A stretch of DNA of 64,000 bases, from positions 434,001 to 498,000 of the forward strand of contig NZ_AKGD01000003.1 in assembly GCF_000271305.1 (NCBI RefSeq). Reading direction: 5' to 3'. This stretch comes from Hydrocarboniphaga effusa AP103. Its GTDB lineage: Bacteria; Pseudomonadota; Gammaproteobacteria; Nevskiales; Nevskiaceae. The translations under genes and the position numbers were made by a program. The notes beneath the pieces were generated by a model. It was not told the DNA's origin. It did no database searches and saw nothing but the letters and a program-made list of their open reading frames with translations. This document shows, in pieces, positions 1 through 8,499 of this stretch (the first letter of the stretch is position 1; each line of letters starts with the position of its first letter).

Positions 1-715
1 TCATCGTCGGCACGAACAGCACGGCGTCGATGCGATGGCGCTCGATCAGCGCGAGCGTCTGCAGCGGATCGAAGCGACGCATGACGACGACGTGATTGCC
101 GCGGAACAGCGCCTGCAGGCAGGTGGTGAACGGGGCGTTGTGATACAGCGGGCCCGGAACCAGCACCGCGCCTTCGCGCGGCAGCAGCAGCGGCATCGCA
201 TACGGCGGCGCCTGCTCGTCGAGTTCGGCCGCGGCGGTGGCGACGATCAGCTTCGGCCGCCCGGTGCTGCCGCCGGAGGTCGGCGCCTTCCAATACCGGA
301 CGGTGCGGATCGGCAGCGGATCGTCCGACAGTTCGGAAGCGGCGACGAAGCCCGCTTCGATCACCGCGCGCTGGGGGAAATCCGCAGGATCGGCGCCGAC
401 GATCAGCGCAGGCGAGGCGAGTTCGACGATCGCGGCGAGCTCCGCCATCGGCAGGCGGCTCGACACCGGTTGCGGCGTGGCGCCGAGCTTCAAGGCGGCG
501 ATGACGCTTTCGACGAAGGCGATGCCGTTGGGCAGCGCGATCGTGACGAAGCTGCCTTCGCGCACGCCGCGTTGCTCGAACGCGCGTGCGAGCCGGTTGC
601 TGCGGCGTTCGAGCTCGGCACGCGTGAGTGTTTCGCCGTCGATGGTCAGCGCGGGACGGTCGGGATGCGCCTGTGCGTAGCGTCGCATCGATTCGGTGGC
701 GGCAATGATCGCCAT
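1..715 (-). CDS. Acyl-CoA synthetase (AMP-forming), 3' part cut by window edge
   Basis: This is the N-terminal 238 codons of an ANL-superfamily acyl/aryl-CoA synthetase, which adenylates a carboxylic acid and transfers it to CoA. The phosphate-binding loop TSGGSTGRPK is visible near residue 140. Upstream lies the usual N-terminal block (TIDGETLTRAELERRSNRLA), and the fragment ends in FVPTM, typical of the family. The ATG at 713-715 is one base from the stop of the TonB receptor, so the two are probably co-transcribed. The substrate cannot be read from this half. A TonB receptor and a TetR regulator next door suggest import and CoA activation of a hydrophobic organic acid (inference). Confidence 0.88.
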   Translation of the reverse strand, partial: MAIIAATESMRRYAQAHPDRPALTIDGETLTRAELERRSNRLARAFEQRGVREGSFVTIALPNGIAFVESVIAALKLGATPQPVSSRLPMAELAAIVELASPALIVGADPADFPQRAVIEAGFVAASELSDDPLPIRTVRYWKAPTSGGSTGRPKLIVATAAAELDEQAPPYAMPLLLPREGAVLVPGPLYHNAPFTTCLQALFRGNHVVVMRRFDPLQTLALIERHRIDAVLFVPTM

Positions 716-716
716 T

Positions 717-3152
717 TCAGAACTCCAGGCCCAGGCGCACGGTCAGCGTGCGCGGTGGATTGAGCAGGTAAACGGTTTGCTCCTGGCGCGTGACGATCAC
801 GGTGCCGGACGAGCCGGCCACCGGCCGCGTGGTGTCGAGGAGATTGATCATGTTGAACGCGAGCTTGGGCTTGCCCGGCATGTTTTCCGCTCCGAGCACC
901 AGACCCGCGTTGAGCGTGCCGAGATCGTTGATCTCGACGTCGTGCGTGATGTTGCTGTAGCCCTTGCCGACGTAGGTGTAGCTCAGGTTCGGCGCGAGCG
1001 TGAACTGATCCCAGACGTGCAGGTATTGCAGCGATGAGCTGTACTGGAACTTCGCCGAGCCGGGCATGCGCGCGCCGGGTTCGACGACATCGCCGTTGGC
1101 CGCGGTGAAGCTTTCGGTGATGTGGGCATCGGTGTAGCCGCCGGAGAGCGAGGCGGTGAGCCCGCGGATCGGCGTGTTCCACAACAGGCTGGCTTCGACG
1201 CCCCGGCTGATCGCCGCCGAGACGTTGGTGTTGTAGTTGATCGGAATGCCCTGCGTCTGCTGGGTGATGATCGGGTTGTCGTAGCGAATGTAAAAACCCG
1301 TCAGATCCGCGCGCAGCGTGCGATCGAGCCAATCGCTGCGCAGCCCGATTTCGTAATTCCACAGCGTGTCCGACTTGAACGTCGGCGGCACGCCGTTGGT
1401 CGGCGTCGACGGCAGCGCCTGCAGGCCGCCGAAGCGAAAGCCCTTCGCCGCCGCTGCGTAAATCGAGAAATCACGATTGAAGCGATACGTCGCCGACAGC
1501 TTGGGGTTGAAGCCGCGCTCGTCGAGCTTGGCGACGGTGTTGCTGCCGAGCCCGTCGTTCTGGTTGCCGGTGATCAGCAGGCCCGAGCCGACGAAGCCGC
1601 CCTTGACTTCGGTTTCGTAGAAGCGCCCGCCCGCGGAGAGGGTCAGGCCGTCGAGCAGCTCGTAGGACACATCGGCGAACAGCGCGCGCTCCTGCGACTT
1701 GGCGTCCGAGGTGCCGTCGAGCAGGGAGGTGAGCGAACCGAGGTTCGGTACGCCCAGGGCGCCGAACAGCGCGCCGAGCAGCGGATTGCTGCCGAGCAGG
1801 CTGCCGGGGCCGAGCAGGCTCTGGTTGAGCGGCGTGTCGATGAGGATGTTGAAGTAGCCGTCGTAGGCGAAGAAGTACGCGCCGACGAGCCAGTTGAAAT
1901 CGCCGCCGCCGGTCGATTGCAGGCGAATTTCCTGCGAGGTGCTCTTCGAATTGTTGGTGACCTTCGACAACACCGCGGCGGTTTCCGGATAGCCGGGCGG
2001 CGGAGTGCCGATCAGCGAGGTCGTGGCGTCACTCGTGAACACCGCGTCGCGGCTCACGTGCGAGGTCAGCGAGATCAGGCGCACGCTGTCGAAGTCGTAG
2101 CTGACTTCGAGGCTGTGGAGAGCGAACTCGTTCTTCGACGGCATCGCCAGCACCGCGCGATCGGTCTCGCGCGGGCCGCGTGGGGAATCGACGGCCTGCA
2201 GCAGGTTGTCGCCCGAGAAATCCTGCGCCAGATGCGTGAGCTTGAGCTTCCAGGCGCCGGGCTGCCAGAGCAGTTGCGCACGCAGGCCGTCGCCGTCGGA
2301 GCGATCGACGTTCTTCTTGTCGTGGCGCAGATCGTCGACGGTGCCGGAGTATTCGCGGCTCACGTAGTTCAGGCGTATCGCGAGGTCGTCGCCGATCGGC
2401 GCGTTGCCGGCGACGCCGTAGGTGAACGCGGTGCTGCCGCCCTTGGGCTGCGCGAGCTGCGTAAAGCCGCGCAACTGCCATTCGCGCAGCACCGGCTCCT
2501 GCAGCTGATAGCGCACCGCGCCCGACAATGCGGAGCCGCCGAACAGCGTGCCTTGCGGGCCTTTGAGCACTTCGACGTCGGCCAGATCGAAGGCGCTCAG
2601 GTCCGGAACGATGTTGGCGATGTACGGATCGGTGAACGGCGTGTCGCCGATGAAGATGCCGACCGGCTGCGCGTTGCCCGCATACGGATTGGTGTCCGTG
2701 GAAATGCCGCGGAAGGTCAGTCGCGTGTAGCCCGGCGCGCCCTGCGCCGCGGTGACGCCCGGTGTTTCCTGGATGAAGTCGTTGAGACCCAGCTTGCCCG
2801 AGCTCTCGAGCTTCTCGCCCGAGTACGCGGTGATCGAGGCCGGAATCTCGCGAATGCTCTGCTCGCGCTTGGTCGCGGTGACGATCACTTCCTCGATCTG
2901 CAACGGCCGGTCCTGGGCACGCGACAGCGCCGGAGCGTTGGTGTCGTCGCCCTGTTCGCCGACCGCAATCGCCTTCAGCGGGTCGGTCGAGGCATCGGTA
3001 GACGAATCGGTCGACGAGTGGGTGCCGAGCGAAGCATCTTCCGGGGTTTGGGTCTGTCCGAGAGCCGGCGAGGCCGGGTACAGCAGGACAACGGGCATGG
3101 CGATGGCCGTGCACAAGGCAGCCGGCCGCATCGCGCTCGAATGGCAGCGCAT
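717..3152 (-). CDS. TonB-dependent outer-membrane receptor
   Basis: An 811-residue TonB-dependent receptor. It has an N-terminal signal sequence, a TonB-box-like segment EEVIVTATKREQSIREIPAS around residues 87-106, a plug domain with LKGPQGTLFGGSALSGAVRY, then a long beta-barrel. It ends in LTVRLGLEF, the aromatic C-terminus that outer-membrane barrel proteins use for assembly. It resembles the non-siderophore receptors common beside catabolic genes in sphingomonads and Steroidobacter relatives. The gene sits between a TetR regulator and an acyl-CoA synthetase on the same strand. The ligand is unknown. Confidence 0.93.
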   Translation of the reverse strand: MRCHSSAMRPAALCTAIAMPVVLLYPASPALGQTQTPEDASLGTHSSTDSSTDASTDPLKAIAVGEQGDDTNAPALSRAQDRPLQIEEVIVTATKREQSIREIPASITAYSGEKLESSGKLGLNDFIQETPGVTAAQGAPGYTRLTFRGISTDTNPYAGNAQPVGIFIGDTPFTDPYIANIVPDLSAFDLADVEVLKGPQGTLFGGSALSGAVRYQLQEPVLREWQLRGFTQLAQPKGGSTAFTYGVAGNAPIGDDLAIRLNYVSREYSGTVDDLRHDKKNVDRSDGDGLRAQLLWQPGAWKLKLTHLAQDFSGDNLLQAVDSPRGPRETDRAVLAMPSKNEFALHSLEVSYDFDSVRLISLTSHVSRDAVFTSDATTSLIGTPPPGYPETAAVLSKVTNNSKSTSQEIRLQSTGGGDFNWLVGAYFFAYDGYFNILIDTPLNQSLLGPGSLLGSNPLLGALFGALGVPNLGSLTSLLDGTSDAKSQERALFADVSYELLDGLTLSAGGRFYETEVKGGFVGSGLLITGNQNDGLGSNTVAKLDERGFNPKLSATYRFNRDFSIYAAAAKGFRFGGLQALPSTPTNGVPPTFKSDTLWNYEIGLRSDWLDRTLRADLTGFYIRYDNPIITQQTQGIPINYNTNVSAAISRGVEASLLWNTPIRGLTASLSGGYTDAHITESFTAANGDVVEPGARMPGSAKFQYSSSLQYLHVWDQFTLAPNLSYTYVGKGYSNITHDVEINDLGTLNAGLVLGAENMPGKPKLAFNMINLLDTTRPVAGSSGTVIVTRQEQTVYLLNPPRTLTVRLGLEF

Positions 3153-3240
3153 TTTCTTCTCCTCCGTTTGTTACGCACGTACAATTTCCCCAGCGGTCTG
3201 TCGCCGCCGGTGATGAACCGCTAAAACCCGCGCTTTTCGC

Positions 3241-3882
3241 CTACACCGCAGCTCCGACGAGCCGGCAGGCGAACTGCGCGAAGACATCGGCGATCTGCTC
3301 CGGTGTCCTCTTGTTGTCGGGCGCATACCAGTGCGCCACGCGCACGCCCATGGCGGCGATCGCGGCGAGCGCGAGTTCGGCGTCGGGCACGTTGAATACG
3401 CCGAGCTCGGTGCCGCGGCGGATCACGTCGAGCAACTGCATCTCCGAGTTGCGGCGCACTTCGAGAATCGGCGTCGCGAACTCGGCCGGCAGCGCGTGCA
3501 TCTCGGCGCTGGCGACGACCGCGAGCATCGGGTATTCGGCATGCGCGAACACGTGCGCACGCACGACCGCGATCAGCTGCTGGGTCGGCTCAGGGCCGGC
3601 GGCCAGCAAGGCGGCGCGCATGCGGCGGAAATGTTCTTCGTGGCCGATGCGCAGCAGCTCGGCCAGTACGTGCGCCTTGGACGGGTAGTGCGAGTACACC
3701 GAGGCGCCCTTGATGCCGACCTGCTGGGCGATGTCGCGGATCGACGCGCCGCCGTAGCCATGTTCTGCGAACAGCCGCAGCGCCTCGCTCAGGATCAGGC
3801 CGCGCGAGCCCTCGGGCGTCATGCCGGGCGGCAGCAGCGTGGTCACGGCGGCCAGGCGGCGATTGGTGTTGGTTTCGTTCAA
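3241..3882 (-). CDS. TetR/AcrR family transcriptional regulator
   Basis: A TetR-type repressor of up to 213 residues. The N-terminal helix-turn-helix is clear: ALRLFAEHGYGGASIRDIAQ followed by QVGIKGASVYSHYPSKAHVL. The C-terminal ligand domain is variable, as usual. The longest reading starts at a TTG (3880-3882), but an internal ATG at 3820-3822 gives a compact 193-residue protein beginning MTPEGSRGLILSEA, which looks equally natural; neither start has a strong ribosome site. The gene is upstream of the TonB receptor on the same strand and divergent from the methyltransferase-like gene. Two CGTTAG palindromes lie in the intervening gap, so it probably represses itself and one or both neighbours. 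Confidence 0.9.
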   Translation of the reverse strand: MNETNTNRRLAAVTTLLPPGMTPEGSRGLILSEALRLFAEHGYGGASIRDIAQQVGIKGASVYSHYPSKAHVLAELLRIGHEEHFRRMRAALLAAGPEPTQQLIAVVRAHVFAHAEYPMLAVVASAEMHALPAEFATPILEVRRNSEMQLLDVIRRGTELGVFNVPDAELALAAIAAMGVRVAHWYAPDNKRTPEQIADVFAQFACRLVGAAV

Positions 3883-3883
3883 G

Positions 3884-3897
3884 CTAACACTCGTTAG
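3884..3897. promoter_or_regulatory. Candidate TetR operator 1
   Basis: CTAACACTCGTTAG is a perfect 5+4+5 inverted repeat (CTAAC/GTTAG) lying directly against the longest possible start of the TetR gene. It shares the CGTTAG half-site with the second palindrome 50 bp away. The position is typical for autorepression. If the TetR start is the internal ATG, this site falls in its 5' leader. Confidence 0.5.
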
Positions 3898-3940
3898 GTT
3901 GGCATGGGTGGATTTTAAAGCGATGTTTTCAGGAAGTGCA

Positions 3941-3958
3941 AGCTATCGTTCGTTAGCT
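3941..3958. promoter_or_regulatory. Candidate TetR operator 2
   Basis: AGCTATCGTTCGTTAGCT is an imperfect palindrome with 14 of 18 positions symmetric and outer arms AGCTA/TAGCT. It carries the same CGTTAG half-site as the site at 3884-3897. It lies between the TetR gene and the divergent gene starting at 4065, so it could control both directions. Confidence 0.45.
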
Positions 3959-4064
3959 TTTTCTCGATTTATCGAGGCTAAAGAAATGTTCAGGCGGTCA
4001 TCGAACGGACGGCTGATAAGCTCCGGAGTCCCCGATCCATTTTTCTCCCGCAGACATCGAACTC

Positions 4065-4904
4065 ATGAAAACAAAAAGACTGCATCTGCCGCTCGCCGCA
4101 TTGCTGTTGCTGACCGCCACCGCCGCGCAAGCCAAGGGCGAGTCCACCCAGGCCGATCCCAAGCTCAAGGCGGCGATCGCGAGCCAGGAGCGTCCCGAAG
4201 CCGATCGCGCGCGTGATCGCTACCGGCATCCGGCCGAGACGCTGACCTTCTTCGGCCTCAAGCCGGACTGGACCGTGGTGGAGATTTCGCCCGGCGGCGG
4301 CTGGTACACCGAGATCCTCGCTCCGTACCTGGCCGAGCGCGGCCACTACTACGCGGCCGGCCCGGCGACGAGCCTGCCGGATTCGTCGGAAGGCGCGAAG
4401 AAATCGGCTGCGGCGCTGGCCGCGAAGTTCAGCGCCAATCCGGCGCGCTACGGCAAGCCCACCATCACCGAATTCCAGCCGCCGCTGCGTACCGAAGTCG
4501 CACCCGCGGATAGCGCCGACCTGGTGGTGACGTTCCGCAACGTTCACAACTGGATCTCGCGCGAAACCGAGCTCGCGGCGTTCAAGAGCTTCTACGGCGC
4601 GCTCAAGCCGGGCGGAACGCTGGGCGTGGTCGAGCATCGCGGCAAGCCCGGCGAAACGCTCGAGGAGATGAAGAAGAGCGGCTACGTCAGCGAGGCCTAC
4701 GTCAAGCAGCTCGCCAAGCTCGCGGGCTTCGAGTTCGTCGCCAGCTCCAAGGTCAACGACAATGCCAAGGACACCAAGGATTATCCCGATGGCGTCTGGA
4801 CGCTGCCGCCGACGCTCAAGCTCGGTGCCCAGGATCGCGAGAAGTTTCTGGCGATCGGCGAGTCCGATCGCATGACCTTGAAGTTCATCAAGCCGAAGTC
4901 GTAA
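4065..4904 (+). CDS. Secreted class I methyltransferase-fold protein (COG4798-like)
   Basis: A 279-residue protein with a signal peptide (LPLAALLLLTATAAQAKG, cleavage near residue 23). It then has a Rossmann-type methyltransferase motif I, VVEISPGGGWYTEILAPYL, and a later FRNVHNWISRE segment. These features mark the predicted periplasmic methyltransferase family COG4798. Several members lack a demonstrated activity, so whether it methylates anything is open. It is transcribed away from the TetR gene, with the candidate operators between them, so it is likely part of the same regulon. Confidence 0.85.
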   Translation: MKTKRLHLPLAALLLLTATAAQAKGESTQADPKLKAAIASQERPEADRARDRYRHPAETLTFFGLKPDWTVVEISPGGGWYTEILAPYLAERGHYYAAGPATSLPDSSEGAKKSAAALAAKFSANPARYGKPTITEFQPPLRTEVAPADSADLVVTFRNVHNWISRETELAAFKSFYGALKPGGTLGVVEHRGKPGETLEEMKKSGYVSEAYVKQLAKLAGFEFVASSKVNDNAKDTKDYPDGVWTLPPTLKLGAQDREKFLAIGESDRMTLKFIKPKS

Positions 4905-4936
4905 GGCTCGATGCACGCACGTCGCGGGCTCGCCCT

Positions 4937-6049
4937 TCAGCGGCCCGCGGCGCGCACCAGGCAGCGTTCGTAGCGTTCCTGCACGCGCTCGGCGAACCAG
5001 GCGGTGGTGAGCTTGCGCGTGATCTTGGGGCTCTTGAGCCGGATCTGCGGCAGCAGCGCGCGCGCTGCCGGTTTGCCTTCGAGCCGGTCGGCGAGCTCGA
5101 ACACGCGCTCGTAGAGCCGGCTGCGTTCGAAGTCTGCGCCGTCCCCCTTTTCGAGATCGCGGCGGATCGCGCCGTCGCTCAGCTCGAGCCGCTTGCCGAG
5201 CACGCGCGCCGCGCGCTCGGTGGCGCCGGGCTCGCTCGAATTCGGCAGCACCAGATCGCCATCGAGATCGAGCGGAATGCCCGAGACGAGCGTCAGCGCG
5301 CTCTGGAACGCTGCGTTGCGGCTCGCGTAGTGGCCGGCGTTGTAGTCGGCGAAGCGATACAGCGGGCTGTCGTAGTTCGCCGGATAGTCGAGCAGGTGCG
5401 CGATGCCGAAGTACAGGCCGCCGCGACGCGTGAACACCTCACGGCGCACGCCGCCGTTCTCATCGATCACATAAGGGTAGGGACGCTGCTGCGCCTGCGA
5501 TTGCGCATACGCGATGCCGACCTGCATCGGGCCGCCCGTGCGTACCGGATTGCGGTCGGCGAAGAAGCGCCGGCCCAGCGGCACGCGCGCGGTCAGCTCG
5601 TCGAAGATCTCGCTCAAGTCGCGTTCGGTGCGCGCCGCATCGATGCGTGCCGAATAGGACTTGCCGGTGGACGACGGCAGCTTGAGCGCGGTGCGCACCA
5701 CGGTCTTCGGAACGCCGTGCTGCGCGGCCTGCTCGTCGATCTGCTTCCAGGCGATCGCCGGCAGATTGGCCACGGTCGGGTCGGCCTGGAAGCTCGATTC
5801 CTGCTCGGTCACCGCGATCACGCTGCAGACGTTCTGCACGCTCGGCTGCAGTTCCATCGCGGCGAACGCGGCGTAGATGTCGGTGGTCCAGCCGTCGCGA
5901 TCCTTCGCCGATGCCGGCAAGGCGCGCGCGATCAGCGCGCGCGCCTGCGTCGGGCTGACCGCCGGTTCGATGCTGCGCTGCTCGCTTGCGCATCCGGCCG
6001 CGATCAGGGCGCACAGCGCTGCGAGAAAGCCTCGGTATCGAAAGCGCAT
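4937..6049 (-). CDS. DUF1615 family lipoprotein
   Basis: A 370-residue protein starting at the ATG at 6047-6049, which gives a proper lipoprotein signal (FLAALCALIAAGCASEQ, lipid on Cys20). The body carries the DUF1615 signature: RALIARALPASAKDRDGW, CSVIAVTEQESSFQADP and RTGGPMQVGIAYAQ. The TEQESSF and GGPMQV blocks resemble the lytic transglycosylase fold, so a cell-wall role is plausible but unproven. It begins 14 bp after trhO on the same strand and is probably translated from the same message. Confidence 0.88.
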   Translation of the reverse strand: MRFRYRGFLAALCALIAAGCASEQRSIEPAVSPTQARALIARALPASAKDRDGWTTDIYAAFAAMELQPSVQNVCSVIAVTEQESSFQADPTVANLPAIAWKQIDEQAAQHGVPKTVVRTALKLPSSTGKSYSARIDAARTERDLSEIFDELTARVPLGRRFFADRNPVRTGGPMQVGIAYAQSQAQQRPYPYVIDENGGVRREVFTRRGGLYFGIAHLLDYPANYDSPLYRFADYNAGHYASRNAAFQSALTLVSGIPLDLDGDLVLPNSSEPGATERAARVLGKRLELSDGAIRRDLEKGDGADFERSRLYERVFELADRLEGKPAARALLPQIRLKSPKITRKLTTAWFAERVQERYERCLVRAAGR

Positions 6050-6063
6050 GTCGTGGCGAGCGC

Positions 6064-6954
6064 TCAGCCCGCCTCGCGCTGGGCGCGGCGCATTTCGAGC
6101 ATCGCGCGACGCTCGGGCGTCAGTTCGCCGACACAGTGCGGGCAGTGCACGCCGGGCACGAAGTCCGCAGAGGCCTGCTCCTCGATCGACAGCGGATCGC
6201 CGCAAGCCTCGCAGCGCCGCGTCCGGCCCTGCTTGAGGCCATGGCCCACCGCCACGCGCTCATCGAACACGTAGCACTCGCCGTTCCAGCGGCTTTCGGC
6301 TTCGGGAACCTGCTCCAGGTATTTCAGGATGCCGCCACGCAGGTGATAAACCCGTTCGAAGCCTTGTTCGCGCAAGTACGCGGTGGCTTTCTCGCAGCGG
6401 ATGCCGCCCGTGCAGAACATCGCGATCGGCCGCTGCTCCTGGCCGCGCAACTCGCGCTCGACGTAGGCCGGGAATTCGCGAAAGCTCTGCGTCTGCGGCG
6501 ACACCGCGTTCTCGAAGCTGCCGACCTTCACTTCGTAGTCGTTGCGCGTGTCGATGACGAGCACCTCCGGATCGGCGAGCAGCGCGTTCCACTGCCGCGG
6601 CTCGACGTAGGTGCCGACGATGCGGGCCGGATCGATGCCCGGCACGCCCATCGTCACGATCTCGTTCTTGAGCTTGATCTTGAGCTTGCCGAACGGCAGC
6701 TCGGCGGACCGCGATTCCTTGTGCTCGAGCGCGGCAAAGCGCGCATCCGCGCGCAGATGCGCCAGCACCGTGTCGATGCCTTCGCGCGTGCCCGCGATGG
6801 TGCCGTTGATGCCTTCGGAGGCCAGCAGCAGGCTGCCGCGAACTCCCGCGCGTGCGCAAACCTCGTGCAAGGGCTCGCGCAGGTCGGCGAAATCCGGAAC
6901 GGCGGCGAAGTGATACAGCGCAGCGACAACGTACGGGGGCATCGATCCGGGCAT
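6064..6954 (-). CDS. trhO: tRNA uridine-34 hydroxylase TrhO (YceA)
   Basis: A 296-residue TrhO. The enzyme hydroxylates the wobble uridine of certain tRNAs as the first step to 5-methoxy- or carboxymethoxyuridine, using prephenate-independent O2 chemistry. The N-terminal acylphosphatase-like domain contains [19 protein letters not shown]. The rhodanese domain follows, with active-site loop [21 protein letters not shown]-terminal Cys pair region (CEACGDP, CPHC) is present as in the family. An ATG four codons downstream (6940-6942) is an alternative start. It is upstream of the DUF1615 gene in a two-gene unit. Confidence 0.95.
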   Translation of the reverse strand: MPGSMPPYVVAALYHFAAVPDFADLREPLHEVCARAGVRGSLLLASEGINGTIAGTREGIDTVLAHLRADARFAALEHKESRSAELPFGKLKIKLKNEIVTMGVPGIDPARIVGTYVEPRQWNALLADPEVLVIDTRNDYEVKVGSFENAVSPQTQSFREFPAYVERELRGQEQRPIAMFCTGGIRCEKATAYLREQGFERVYHLRGGILKYLEQVPEAESRWNGECYVFDERVAVGHGLKQGRTRRCEACGDPLSIEEQASADFVPGVHCPHCVGELTPERRAMLEMRRAQREAG

Positions 6955-7036
6955 CTCGTGAGGAGCCCGGATTGTAGTGCCCCACCGCTCGCGTCGCTCC
7001 GCCCGCGATGTCGGGCGGGATGCGAGGCGCTGTGTC

Positions 7037-7303
7037 TCAGCCCGACTTCGTTCGAAGCGAAGGTGTCGCGCCGCCTTCGTCGCGAGGGCGGAACGTGGCT
7101 CGCTCGCGCTTCGGGTTCAGCCGCCGTCGCTCCGCGTCCGATGACGGCTCGCTAGCGTCCGCTGATGCGGAGGCCTCGAGATGCTGGGCCTCCCGACCCC
7201 GCTGGGCCCGGGGCCTGAATCCGGCCTGTTCCTGTGCGGCGAGGTCGGGCGCCTTGTCGACGTCCTGCGGTTGGGCTCGGTCCAGCAGATCGCGGCGGTT
7301 CAT
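7037..7303 (-). CDS. Small hypothetical protein, 88 residues
   Basis: Begins [20 protein letters not shown] at the ATG at 7301-7303. A good ribosome site, GGAGAAG, lies six bases upstream, which is the main reason to believe it. The sequence is polar and Arg/Ala/Glu-rich with no recognised domain. Composition in this GC-rich genome makes chance open frames common, so the distal part could be spurious. It follows the remnant of an FAD-binding protein on the same strand. Confidence 0.4.
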   Translation of the reverse strand: MNRRDLLDRAQPQDVDKAPDLAAQEQAGFRPRAQRGREAQHLEASASADASEPSSDAERRRLNPKRERATFRPRDEGGATPSLRTKSG

Positions 7304-7331
7304 GGTGCTTCTCCAGTGTCCGGTGGGGCAT

Positions 7332-7454
7332 TCATCGCGGTTTCGAAGCTTCGAGCAGCACGATGCGCGGGCCGCTGCGACGCAAGGCCGCCGTGACCGA
7401 CAGGCCTGCGATGCCGACACCGACGATGACGACGTCGGTGTCGGGCTTCGTCAC
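7332..7454 (-). pseudogene. N-terminal remnant of an FAD/NAD-binding oxidoreductase
   Basis: A 40-codon frame starting GTG reads VTKPDTDVVIVGVGIAGLSV, then TAALRRSGPRIVLLEASKPR and a stop. VVIVGVGIAGLSVTAALRRSG with IVLLEA is the dinucleotide-binding beta-alpha-beta fold (GxGxxG plus acidic residue at the end of strand two) that opens FAD-dependent monooxygenases. Nothing after the first ~40 residues of such a protein follows, so the rest of the gene has been lost. It lies between the ferritin-like gene and the 88-residue gene, all on the minus strand. Confidence 0.6.
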
Positions 7455-7620
7455 AGGCCCGCCGGTCGCCGCCGCGACCGCGCTTCCGGTTCAACCCACC
7501 GAGTCAATGATCCTTGCGCTTCGGATGGCGTGCGGGCGTTGCCTTGGAGGCGCTGCGCGCCGCCTTCTTCACGGCGCTGGCACGAGGCTGGCGCTCGGCT
7601 GATTTGGCGGTCGCGCCGCG

Positions 7621-8463
7621 TTAGACCGGTGCCGCCTTGACGCCGCGCGCGGGCCCGTTGCCGACCCTCGCGCCACCGGCTCCGTCGCCGTCCGACAGCA
7701 CATCGGCCACCGAAGCGAGCAGGCTCGTCTCGCCGAGCACGCTGGCCGTGTGCCAGGCCTTGATGCGTGCGAGATGCGCTTCCTCCTGCGCGAGCGCGCC
7801 CGCGAACTGTTGCGCGAGATCGTCCTGCCCATAGTGCTGCGCGAGGTCGATCAGCAGTTCCCAGCCCGCGTTGTCGGCCAGCTCGGCGGTCAGCAGCGCA
7901 TGCAGGCATTGCGTCGGCGTGGTGCGCGGATCGCTGAGCGCCTGCAGCAGGCCCATGCCCTCGGTGCCGACGAGATCGGCCGAGGGCGTCTGCGCGGTCG
8001 GGTCGCCGCCGAGACGTTCCATCGCCTCGACGAGCAACTGCGCGTGGCTGATCTCGTCGAGCCGGATCTGGCGCAGGCCTTCGATCATCGGCGTTGCATC
8101 GGCGGCATCGTCGCTGGCGTCGGCCAGCACTTCGCACTTGGTGATGATCTGGTCGTAGAGCCGGGTGCCGGCGCGTTCGAAGGCCAGGCGCTCGGCGATC
8201 TTGTCGAGCAGCACCTGCGCGCGATTGCCCTTGAGCGCCTGCAGGCCGGCCTTGGCCATGCCCTTGACGGTGCCGGGCGGCGGAATCGAGCCGAGCGCAT
8301 CGGCATCGACGATGTACTCGCCGCGCAGCGCGGCCGCATCGGTGGCGGCGACCAGGCGCGGCTCGCGCAGGCTCGCGGGCACCGCGAGCTGCGCCTTGGA
8401 ATCGATCGGAGAACTCTGGATGCCCGTGCGATTGGCCGGGCTCATGGATGTGGACAGCGTCAT
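7621..8463 (-). CDS. Ferritin-like domain protein
   Basis: A 280-residue protein with the helical pattern of ferritin-like (DUF892-like) proteins: RLAFERAGTRLYDQIITKCE, then RLDEISHAQLLVEAMERLGG, LLTAELADNAGWELLIDLAQ and QEEAHLARIKAWH. The E(R/x)xx and ExxH motifs are suited to a di-iron centre. Its product could store or detoxify iron or peroxide; activity is inferred only. The C-terminal 50 residues are low complexity. It starts 36 bp after the other ferritin-like gene. After its TAA the same frame stays open for another 37 codons with a Lys/Ala/Arg-rich tail (see findings). Confidence 0.8.
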   Translation of the reverse strand: MTLSTSMSPANRTGIQSSPIDSKAQLAVPASLREPRLVAATDAAALRGEYIVDADALGSIPPPGTVKGMAKAGLQALKGNRAQVLLDKIAERLAFERAGTRLYDQIITKCEVLADASDDAADATPMIEGLRQIRLDEISHAQLLVEAMERLGGDPTAQTPSADLVGTEGMGLLQALSDPRTTPTQCLHALLTAELADNAGWELLIDLAQHYGQDDLAQQFAGALAQEEAHLARIKAWHTASVLGETSLLASVADVLSDGDGAGGARVGNGPARGVKAAPV

Positions 8464-8499
8464 GGAATCACCTCGATTTGATCTGGGTTTGCGTCGCGC

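Noticed and set aside
1122..3224. Long open frame of ~700 codons antisense to the TonB receptor
   Set aside because: Arg/Ala/Val/Asp-rich translation with no motifs; it mirrors the receptor codons. GC-rich genes give such antisense frames by chance.
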